Shown: positions 1 through 5,400 of the stretch, in pieces
How positions within the stretch are numbered: position 1 is the first letter of the stretch
How the letters are laid out: each line of letters opens with the position of its first letter
Assembly: GCA_001825565.1 (NCBI GenBank)
Contig: MHXM01000054.1
Location: 29,893 to 36,497, forward strand
Source: Desulfuromonadaceae bacterium GWC2_58_13
GTDB taxonomy: Bacteria; Desulfobacterota; Desulfuromonadia; Desulfuromonadales; Trichloromonadaceae
Reading direction: 5' to 3'
Length of the DNA: 6,605 nucleotides
Notes under the pieces: generated by a model
What the model saw: only the letters and a program-made list of their open reading frames with translations
Told to the model about the DNA's origin: nothing
Database searches by the model: none
Program-made: the position numbers and the translations under genes

Positions 1-1287
1 GGGGTGCGCAACCTCCTTAATTTTATCGTCAACTGCCTGCCCTCGCCGATCGACAAGGGCATCCAGTACGGCACCCATCCCAAGACCGGCAAGGACGAGC
101 AGCGCCGGCCCGATCCGAAAGAACCCTTTTCGGCCATGGTGTTCAAAACCATCAGCGACCCTTATACCGGTAAATTGACCTTGTTCCGGATCTATTCGGG
201 AACTCTCAAGAGCGATTCAGTGGTCTATAATCCCAACAAGGATACCACTGAGCGCATCGGCCAGATATTTGAACTGGAAGGCAAAAAACAGAGGGCCGTT
301 ACCGAAGCCGAGGCCGGAGACATCGTCGCCGTGGCCAAGCTTAAGGAAACGGCGACCGGCGACACCCTTTGCGACGGGGCCAAGCCGATTCTCTTCGAGA
401 GTCCGATGGCGCTTAAACCGGTGATCTCTTTTGCCCTGGAAGCCAAGAGCAAGGGGGACGAAGACAAGATCATGAGTTCGCTGCAGCGGATCATGGAAGA
501 AGACCCAACCTACCAGGTTCAGCGTGACGCGGAAACGAAAGAGATGATACTCTCCGGCATGGGACAGGTGCATGTCGAGGTCGCCGTCGAAAAACTCAAG
601 CGCAAGTTCGGCGTCGAGGTTCTGCTCAAGGAGCCGAAGGTGCCGTACCGAGAGACCATCAAGAAGGCGGTCAAGCAGCATTACCGGCACAAAAAACAAT
701 CCGGCGGCCGCGGCCAGTTCGCCGATGTGCATATCGAAATCGCCCCGCTTCCCCGCGGCGAAGGATACCAGTTCATCGACAAGATCGTCGGCGGGGTTAT
801 TCCCCGGCAGTTTATTCCAGCTGTCGACAAGGGGGTGCATGAGTCGCTGAAACACGGCATCCTGGCGGGTTACCCGGTTCAGGACTTTTCACTTACCCTT
901 TTCGATGGCTCCCACCATTCGGTCGACTCGTCGGAAATGGCGTTTAAAATTGCCGGTTCCATGGCTTTCAAAAAAGCCATGGAAGAAGCCAACCCGGTTT
1001 TGCTTGAGCCGGTCATGCACATGGAGATCATGGTGCCGGACGATTGCGTCGGCGACGTGATTGGCGACATGAATTCGCGACGCGGTAAGGTTCTTGGCGT
1101 CGAGCCCCAGGGAAGCAGCCAGAATATCGCCGTGCTGGTGCCGATGGCCGAGGTTCTCAAATACGCCCCGGAATTGCGTTCGATGACTTCGGACCGGGGC
1201 TTGTTCACCATGGAATTTTCCCATTACGAAGAAGTCCCTGCCCATCTGATGGCCAAGATCCTGGCTGAGATGAACAAGGACAATTGA
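1..1287 (+). CDS. fusA: Elongation factor G (EF-G2-like paralogue), C-terminal part, 5' end outside window
   Basis: EF-G is the cytoplasmic GTPase that moves tRNA and mRNA through the ribosome and, with RRF, helps recycle ribosomes. The reading frame is open from base 1, so the GTG at 4 is an internal valine codon and not the start; the N-terminal GTPase domain (roughly 260 residues by family length) is missing. Numbering from the codon at 4, domain II is about 41-124, domain III about 135-212 (with SGMGQVHVEVAVEKL), domain IV about 213-334 and domain V about 335-427. Domain IV keeps its tip loops: SGGRGQ (233-238), and a second loop in which H305 matches the E. coli His583 position, followed by VDSSEMAF. 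Domain V has GDMNSRRGKVLG and HYEEVP. The wording around GQFADVHIEIAP and IVGGVIPRQFIPAVDKG is typical of the EF-G2-like branch rather than the str-operon fusA, as I recall that family. No str-operon neighbour (rpsL, rpsG, tuf) is downstream, which fits a paralogue. Stop TGA at 1285-1287. Confidence 0.95.
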   Translation, partial: GVRNLLNFIVNCLPSPIDKGIQYGTHPKTGKDEQRRPDPKEPFSAMVFKTISDPYTGKLTLFRIYSGTLKSDSVVYNPNKDTTERIGQIFELEGKKQRAVTEAEAGDIVAVAKLKETATGDTLCDGAKPILFESPMALKPVISFALEAKSKGDEDKIMSSLQRIMEEDPTYQVQRDAETKEMILSGMGQVHVEVAVEKLKRKFGVEVLLKEPKVPYRETIKKAVKQHYRHKKQSGGRGQFADVHIEIAPLPRGEGYQFIDKIVGGVIPRQFIPAVDKGVHESLKHGILAGYPVQDFSLTLFDGSHHSVDSSEMAFKIAGSMAFKKAMEEANPVLLEPVMHMEIMVPDDCVGDVIGDMNSRRGKVLGVEPQGSSQNIAVLVPMAEVLKYAPELRSMTSDRGLFTMEFSHYEEVPAHLMAKILAEMNKDN

Positions 1288-1307
1288 TCTGCTGACCGTT
1301 TGCAAAC

Positions 1308-1313
1308 GAGGTG
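1308..1313 (+). promoter_or_regulatory. Ribosome binding site of SPOR gene
   Basis: GAGGTG lies 8 bases before ATG 1322 and supports that start. It falls within the 34-base gap after the EF-G stop, in which no promoter or terminator is visible. Confidence 0.7.
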
Positions 1314-1321
1314 TTTAGAAG

Positions 1322-2437
1322 ATGGCGGATGACGACAAGGATTTCACGTTCGGAGATGTCGGCGAGGATTTTTCCGGCGATGATGGCTGGGGCTCGCTCG
1401 AAGATGACGCCGATGGCACAGGCGAGCCCGGCGGGGATTTCGACCTCGACGCCATGGATCGGGAGTCGGCCCCGGCCGTTCCCCAGCCATCCCCTGAGCC
1501 TGTTATCGAAGAAAAACCTCCGGCAGCCATGGTTGAAGAACCCGCCGCCGAAACGGTCAAACGGTCTTCGTCGCGCATGGTGCTGTACGGTCTGCTGGTG
1601 ATGGTTTTGTCCGCTGCCGGATTCTATTATTTCACGACCAGTCCGTCTCCGCCGGCCGCTGCCAAGCGTCCGGCGGAGACGGCCAAGCAGACCCTGGCCA
1701 TGCCGGAGCGGCCTGAATCGTCCACCGGGTCCGCCATGCCGACGGGTGAAACGGTTCAGATCGACGGCAACCCCGTGCTGGAAGCGGAAATCCCCAAGGG
1801 GACGTTACGCGAAGTTTTGCCGACCGATCCAGCTCCAGTGCCGGCGACCGTCGAAACGAAGCTTGCCGTCCCGGAACCGGCGGTGATATCGCCACCGGCT
1901 CAGGCCCTCCCGGAGAAAAACGTGCAGGTGACGGAAGTAGCGCGGAAAAAGACACCGGTGGTGGCGAAAAAGCCGGTCGCGGCCGGTAAATATTATATCC
2001 AGGCCGGAGCCTTCGTCGATTATGTCAACCGAGACGAGGCCCTGGCGAAAATACGCCAGATCGGATTTGAGGGAAAAGTGGAGCCGCTCAAGAAAATCAT
2101 GCCCATGACTCGACTGCTGGTCGGGGTCTATGCACCGGACGTCGCCAAACAGAAAGCCGCCGAATTGGCGAAAGTCGACCAGAATGTTTTTTACCTGCAG
2201 CGTGGCGATCAGTTGGCGGTTTACGCGGGCTCCTTTTATGAGATCGGCAAGGCCCGGGCGTTCGCCGATGGACTTCTCCAGAAGGGAATCACGGTCGAAG
2301 AAGAAAAGACCGAGGTTGAGTTGACCCTGTCGCGCTTGAAATTCGGCAGTTTCCCGGATCTGTCGACGGCGGAAAAAGCGGCGAAGCAGGCCCGGTCCAT
2401 CGGTCTTGAAGCCGAGATCGTCCGTAACCACCGATGA
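1322..2437 (+). CDS. Membrane-anchored protein with two tandem SPOR domains
   Basis: 371 residues. Residues 1-85 are acidic and rich in D, G, E and P (predicted disordered and cytoplasmic). Residues 86-104 form one hydrophobic membrane segment preceded by KRSSSR, giving an N-in bitopic topology. Residues 105-220 are a Pro/Ala-rich periplasmic spacer. The C-terminus holds two SPOR-like units: YYIQAGAFVDYVNRDEA at 224-240 running to about 290, and LAVYAGSFYEIGKARAFA at 298-315 running to about 369, which includes LKFGSFPDLSTAEKA. SPOR domains bind denuded glycan strands at division septa (established for FtsN, DamX, DedD), so a role in cell division or septal envelope is inferred. Most SPOR proteins carry one such domain, so the doubling is notable. 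ATG 1322 is supported by GAGGTG at 1308-1313 with an 8-base gap. The gene begins 34 bases after the EF-G stop and ends 9 bases before the next gene, suggesting co-transcription. It is not FtsN by any residue I can point to. Confidence 0.92.
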   Translation: MADDDKDFTFGDVGEDFSGDDGWGSLEDDADGTGEPGGDFDLDAMDRESAPAVPQPSPEPVIEEKPPAAMVEEPAAETVKRSSSRMVLYGLLVMVLSAAGFYYFTTSPSPPAAAKRPAETAKQTLAMPERPESSTGSAMPTGETVQIDGNPVLEAEIPKGTLREVLPTDPAPVPATVETKLAVPEPAVISPPAQALPEKNVQVTEVARKKTPVVAKKPVAAGKYYIQAGAFVDYVNRDEALAKIRQIGFEGKVEPLKKIMPMTRLLVGVYAPDVAKQKAAELAKVDQNVFYLQRGDQLAVYAGSFYEIGKARAFADGLLQKGITVEEEKTEVELTLSRLKFGSFPDLSTAEKAAKQARSIGLEAEIVRNHR

Positions 2438-2446
2438 AGGGATGGC

Positions 2447-3430
2447 ATGAGCACCAACAATACCGTACGATTAACGGTTTCGCCCGAGGTGGCCCGGCTG
2501 GTTAAAGAGGCTTCTCTCGAAGAACAACTGGCGGTGGTTCGCGGCGAAACCGACCTGCCGCTGAAAGATTTGCTGACCGTACACCTGTTTCTTTTCCAGA
2601 GTGGCGATTCTGAGCTGAAAAGCGCGATTACCACGGCGATGTCCGCCCTCGACGGCGACGCGCTGGCTTCCCTTGCGGCGGGGGATGAGCTGCATCCCAA
2701 GCATCTTGAGCTGATTGCCCGGGTCCGGTTGGATGATCCCCGGGTGATCGGCGCGCTGTTGAAAAATCCCAGGGTTGCTCCGACCACGTTGAAAAATGTC
2801 GCCGCGCATTGTAATGGAGCGATATTTGCTTTGATTGCTGGGCATCGGCGACTGCTTGCTGCCCACCCGGAAATTGCCGAAGCTCTAACGGTCAACTCAC
2901 GGACCGAGCCGGAAGTTAAGCGAAAATTCGGTCTGCTCGTGGAAGAGCCTTTGGCCGAGGCTGAAAACGCCGCCGAAGGGGATGCCACGGGCGAGGCGGA
3001 GGTCGACCCCGAGAATCTATCCAAGTACCAGATGTCTCTGGAATTGCCGGTTGCCGAAAAAATCAAGATGGCGTTGACCGGAGACAAGGAGTGGCGCAAT
3101 ATTTTCATCAAGGACGCCAATAAACTGGTCTCTTCGGCTGTATTGAAAAATCCGCGGATTACCGATGGCGAGGTGTTGGCCATCGCCAAAAATAAAAGTT
3201 CCAGCGACGAACTGATCCGTTTGATCGTCATGAACAATGAGTGGCTCAAGAACTACGAAATCAAACGGGCACTGGTGCTGCATAACCGGACCCCTTTGCC
3301 CAAGGCCCTGCGTTTCATGACCATCCTTACCGATAAGGATCTCAAGTCGTTGGCCAAGAGCCGTGATGTTTCCTCGGTGATCGTTAACAATGCGCGGCGC
3401 ATGCTGTTGGCCAAAGAGAAGAAAAATTAA
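2447..3430 (+). CDS. Unknown protein with duplicated LRV/HEAT-like helical repeats
   Basis: 327 residues with no signal peptide and no membrane segment, so probably cytoplasmic. I do not recognise a named family. Residues 1-163 are mostly helical, residues 164-190 are an acidic Ala/Glu-rich linker, and residues 191-327 are helical again with a basic end (LLAKEKKN). Both halves contain the motif LKNPR followed by L...A (105-119 and 233-247) and, 43-44 residues later, an R-T motif preceded by EI..AL (142-153 and 271-282). This spacing and the N-P-x-[VIT] turn resemble leucine-rich-variant (LRV) or HEAT-type alpha-solenoid repeats, which act as protein-binding scaffolds; that role is inferred. 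No catalytic motif was seen. ATG 2447 has a purine-rich AAGGGA at 2438-2442 region overlapping the previous stop, so translation is probably coupled to the SPOR gene. The ATG at 2442 is out of frame and closes at once. Expression with the SPOR gene hints at an envelope or division link, but weakly. Confidence 0.88.
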   Translation: MSTNNTVRLTVSPEVARLVKEASLEEQLAVVRGETDLPLKDLLTVHLFLFQSGDSELKSAITTAMSALDGDALASLAAGDELHPKHLELIARVRLDDPRVIGALLKNPRVAPTTLKNVAAHCNGAIFALIAGHRRLLAAHPEIAEALTVNSRTEPEVKRKFGLLVEEPLAEAENAAEGDATGEAEVDPENLSKYQMSLELPVAEKIKMALTGDKEWRNIFIKDANKLVSSAVLKNPRITDGEVLAIAKNKSSSDELIRLIVMNNEWLKNYEIKRALVLHNRTPLPKALRFMTILTDKDLKSLAKSRDVSSVIVNNARRMLLAKEKKN

Positions 3431-3465
3431 CGGGAGTCCGTCGTCTCATTCAGAAGTGGCGGGTC

Positions 3466-3470
3466 AGGAG
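3466..3470 (+). promoter_or_regulatory. Ribosome binding site of MOSC gene
   Basis: AGGAG lies 5 bases before ATG 3476 and fixes that start. The 45-base gap between the repeat-protein stop and this gene shows no terminator. Confidence 0.75.
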
Positions 3471-3475
3471 AACCT

Positions 3476-3931
3476 ATGCAGCAGGGAACGATTGTCGCGG
3501 TCTGTACCAGCCCGGGCAAGGGGGAACGCAAAAAGGATGTTGGCAGCGCCATGCTGGTGGAAAAATTCGGTCTCGAAGGCGATGGTCACGGTGGGGACTG
3601 GCATCGCCAGGTCAGCCTGCTGGCCCTGGAGAGCATCGACAAAATGCGCGCCGCCGGTCTCGACGTCGGTCCCGGAGACTTTGCTGAAAATCTGACGACC
3701 CGGGGTATCGAACTTTATTCCCTGCCCATTGGCACCCGTTTGCAGATCGGTTCGACTGTGCTGCTCGAAGTGACTCAGATTGGCAAAATCTGCCATACCC
3801 GGTGCGCTATATTCTATCAGGCGGGCGACTGCGTCATGCCCAAGGAGGGAATTTTCGCCAGGGTCCTCAAGGGCGGATTGGTCAAGCGGGACGACTGTAT
3901 CCTCGTCGTCGAAACAGGGAGTGCCGAATGA
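3476..3931 (+). CDS. MOSC domain protein, molybdenum cofactor associated
   Basis: 151 residues, nearly all one MOSC domain (the fold shared with the C-terminus of Moco sulfurase, with YiiM and with mARC). MOSC proteins bind or handle molybdenum cofactor or sulfur. Recognisable blocks are GLEGDGHGGDWHRQVSLLA (32-50), PGDFAENLTTRGI (66-78) and IGKICHTRCAIFYQAGDC (102-119). Cysteines at 106, 110 and 119 are candidates for the conserved sulfur- or cofactor-handling position; the TQIGK-C context points to C106. It has no N-terminal beta-barrel or PLP domain, so it is a stand-alone MOSC protein. ATG 3476 follows AGGAG at 3466-3470 with 5 bases between. The last codons overlap the start of mogA by ATGA, so the two proteins are probably made together. 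Its exact substrate cannot be read from the sequence; a role in Moco maturation or transfer is inferred from the partner gene. Confidence 0.94.
   Translation: MQQGTIVAVCTSPGKGERKKDVGSAMLVEKFGLEGDGHGGDWHRQVSLLALESIDKMRAAGLDVGPGDFAENLTTRGIELYSLPIGTRLQIGSTVLLEVTQIGKICHTRCAIFYQAGDCVMPKEGIFARVLKGGLVKRDDCILVVETGSAE
3916..3921 (+). promoter_or_regulatory. Ribosome binding site that decides the mogA start
   Basis: AGGGAG inside the end of the MOSC gene lies six bases before ATG 3928. It supports this start over the upstream in-frame ATG at 3802. Confidence 0.75.
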
Positions 3932-4422
3932 GCGGAACGTTCACGATTGGCGTCCTGACCCTTTCCGATAAGGGGGCAAAAGGAACGCGGCAGGATGAGA
4001 GCGGAAGAATTTTGCAGGAGATGGTCGCCCATCTGGGGGAGGTGGTTCGCTACCAGGTGATCCCCGATGACGTTGAATTGATCGTTTCGACCCTGGTCGA
4101 TTGGGTCGATAACGAAAAAATAGACCTGATTCTGACCACCGGTGGAACCGGATTGACCGCCCGGGACGTGACCCCCGAGGCGACGGCCCGAGTGCTCGAT
4201 TACCAGATCCCCGGCATGGCCGAGGCGATGCGCATGGCCAGCCTGGCGAAAACCCCCCATGCCATGCTGTCGCGGGCACTGGCCGGCGTGCGGCGGCAGT
4301 CGATGATCATCAATCTGCCCGGTAGCCCCAAGGGGGCCCGGGAAAATCTCGAAGTGGTGATGCCGGCCCTCGAACATGGCCTGGCCAAGCTCAAGGGCGA
4401 TCCCTCCGACTGTGCCCGGTGA
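3928..4422 (+). CDS. mogA: Molybdopterin adenylyltransferase (MogA/MoaB family)
   Basis: 164 residues, the size of the short MogA/MoaB proteins common outside enterobacteria (E. coli MogA is 195). The enzyme adenylates molybdopterin with ATP, activating it for molybdate insertion by MoeA, in the cytoplasm. Visible motifs are IGVLTLSDKGAKG (7-19), the MPT-binding TTGGTG (70-75), RDVTPEAT (79-86), PGMAEAMR (95-102) and NLPGSPKGAREN (129-140). By alignment in my head, D47 (in VIPDD) and D80 (in ARDVTPEA) match the two functional aspartates Asp49 and Asp82 of E. coli MogA. An in-frame ATG at 3802 would give 206 residues, but the extra 42 are MOSC coding read in another frame. ATG 3928 matches the family N-terminus and has AGGGAG at 3916-3921, six bases away. 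The 4-base overlap with the MOSC gene implies translational coupling. It could equally be named moaB; the two are homologous and hard to separate without comparison. Confidence 0.92.
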   Translation: MSGTFTIGVLTLSDKGAKGTRQDESGRILQEMVAHLGEVVRYQVIPDDVELIVSTLVDWVDNEKIDLILTTGGTGLTARDVTPEATARVLDYQIPGMAEAMRMASLAKTPHAMLSRALAGVRRQSMIINLPGSPKGARENLEVVMPALEHGLAKLKGDPSDCAR

Positions 4423-4543
4423 GCACGATAACTGACTTCCATTAAAAGCCGACGCCGTCAACGGCGAATGGAGGGGATTCTTGAACAAGGCAGGGGCAGA
4501 AAGGTTTGTCATGGCCGGTCCGGCCGAATTTGAGCAGGAGTGA
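4423..4543 (+). other. Intergenic leader with two small inverted repeats before receiver-PilZ gene
   Basis: This 121-base stretch is the longest gene-free gap between the first six genes. It holds two compact hairpins: CGCCG-TCAA-CGGCG, extendable to six pairs, at 4453-4466, and GGCCG-GTC-CGGCC at 4513-4525, the latter 10 bases before the ribosome site. Neither is followed by a T-run, so they are not terminators for the + strand. No good -35/-10 pair was found. An internal promoter or leader control is possible but only inferred. Confidence 0.3.
4536..4540 (+). promoter_or_regulatory. Ribosome binding site of receiver-PilZ gene, close to two possible starts
   Basis: AGGAG is followed by TGA-ATG-GTG. 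The gap is 3 bases to ATG 4544 and 6 bases to GTG 4547. ATG is kept as the start by default; the product differs by one residue. The TGA at 4541-4543 ends a short upstream open frame. Confidence 0.65.
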
Positions 4544-5263
4544 ATGGTGTTTGAAGATAAGGTTCTGCTGGCTGACGATGTCGAGTTGTTTCTGGAACTG
4601 GAAAAAACCTTTTTCCGCCGCGAGAATGTGGAACTGCTGGTGGCCCGAACCGGGATGCAGGCCTATGAACTGACCCTCGCCGAGCGGCCGACGCTGGTGC
4701 TGATGGATCTTTACATGCCGGAAATGAATGGGGACGAAGCCTGCCGGCGCATCAAGGCGACTCCGGAAATTGCCCAAACCCCGGTGATCATCGTTACCCA
4801 GGGAGGCCGGGATGCCGATCAGCAGCGCTGCCGTGACGCAGGATGTGACGATATTCTGCTCAAGCCGATCAATCGTCATCTTTTCGTGGCCACGGCCCGC
4901 CGGTTTCTGAGCGTGGTCGACCGTAGCGCTCCACGGATCATGGCTCAGCTCAAAATTCATTTCGGAGTCGAACCGCAGGTTCTGCTCACCGATTACTCCA
5001 TCAATATCAGCACCGGCGGCGTGTTTCTCAAAACCGATCACCCGCTTCCCCCCGATACTCCGCTGAGCCTCGAATTTTTTCTGCCCAACCTGAGTTCGCT
5101 GGTTCACTGCCAGGGGCGGGTCGCCTGGGTGAATACCTTGAAAAATGCAAAGAAGCCACAGCTGCCGCCGGGGATGGGGGTCCAGTTCCTCGATTTGTCG
5201 CTGGAATACATGTATGCGATTCGCGAATTCATTAAACAGCAATGCCTGCGGCCGCACTGGTGA
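4544..5263 (+). CDS. Response regulator: receiver domain fused to PilZ domain
   Basis: 239 residues. Residues 5-120 are a CheY-like receiver: acidic pair D11/D12, phospho-acceptor D55 (LVLMD), T85 (VIIVT) and K107 (LLKP), all in place, so phosphorylation by a histidine kinase is expected. Residues about 127-235 are a PilZ domain, the cyclic-di-GMP sensor fold. R127-S-A-P-R131 satisfies RxxxR and N154-I-S-T-G-G159 satisfies [D/N]xSxxG, at the usual spacing, so c-di-GMP binding is likely. The layout resembles the TIGR02266-type PilZ proteins of myxobacteria and Geobacter relatives. It has no DNA-binding output domain, so it probably acts on a protein partner, for example in motility, pili or adhesion (inferred). 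No kinase gene is adjacent. AGGAG at 4536-4540 lies only 3 bases from ATG 4544 and 6 from the in-frame GTG 4547, so the start may be two residues either way of certain. A strong terminator follows 25 bases after the stop. Confidence 0.95.
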   Translation: MVFEDKVLLADDVELFLELEKTFFRRENVELLVARTGMQAYELTLAERPTLVLMDLYMPEMNGDEACRRIKATPEIAQTPVIIVTQGGRDADQQRCRDAGCDDILLKPINRHLFVATARRFLSVVDRSAPRIMAQLKIHFGVEPQVLLTDYSINISTGGVFLKTDHPLPPDTPLSLEFFLPNLSSLVHCQGRVAWVNTLKNAKKPQLPPGMGVQFLDLSLEYMYAIREFIKQQCLRPHW

Positions 5264-5287
5264 AAATCCTTCGTTCCCAAGTCATCG

Positions 5288-5318
5288 AGCCCGGCAGGCG
5301 ATTGCCGGGCTTTTTTTT
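5288..5318 (+). terminator. Rho-independent terminator after receiver-PilZ gene
   Basis: GCCCGGCA at 5289-5296 pairs perfectly with TGCCGGGC at 5303-5310 around a six-base loop, and eight T residues follow directly at 5311-5318. A5288 can extend the stem by pairing with T5311. It lies 25 bases after the receiver-PilZ stop and separates that transcript from the sigma-54 activator gene. Confidence 0.95.
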
Positions 5319-5390
5319 GCAACATTCGCGCAGGGGGTTCGGGTAAAATCAGGACTGTCAGAATTTAATGTTACCCGGACGAAACATGAA

Positions 5391-5397
5391 GAGGGAG
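5391..5397 (+). promoter_or_regulatory. Ribosome binding site that decides the sigma-54 activator start
   Basis: GAGGGAG lies just before ATG 5401, with 5 bases between GAGGG and the start. The in-frame ATGs at 5368 and 5386 have no comparable site. Confidence 0.6.
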
Positions 5398-5400
5398 TCG

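Noticed and set aside
2236..3249. Long open frame of 337 codons on the - strand
   Set aside because: It lies opposite the SPOR and repeat-protein genes, is Ser/Arg-rich with no recognisable domain, and is a shadow of GC-biased coding.
3730..3744. TTGGCACCCGTTTGCA, resembling a sigma-54 -24/-12 promoter
   Set aside because: The gap between GG and GC is 9 bases instead of 10, and it lies inside the MOSC coding region.
3802..3927. N-terminal extension of mogA from an upstream in-frame ATG
   Set aside because: The extra residues are the MOSC gene in another frame, and the family N-terminus begins at 3928.
4453..4466. Hairpin after mogA as a terminator
   Set aside because: It is short and no T-run follows on the + strand.
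4442..5257. Open frame of 271 codons on the - strand
   Set aside because: It is antisense to the receiver-PilZ gene, which has all its family residues; it has no domain of its own.
5306..5321. GGGC plus T-run ending TTGCA, a partial sigma-54 -24/-12 match
   Set aside because: Only the -12 half fits; the sequence is explained by the terminator stem and its T-tract.
5344..5349. TAAAAT as a -10 box for the sigma-54 activator gene
   Set aside because: No -35-like element lies at 16-18 bases upstream; the nearest, TTGCAA at 5317-5322, is 21 bases away.
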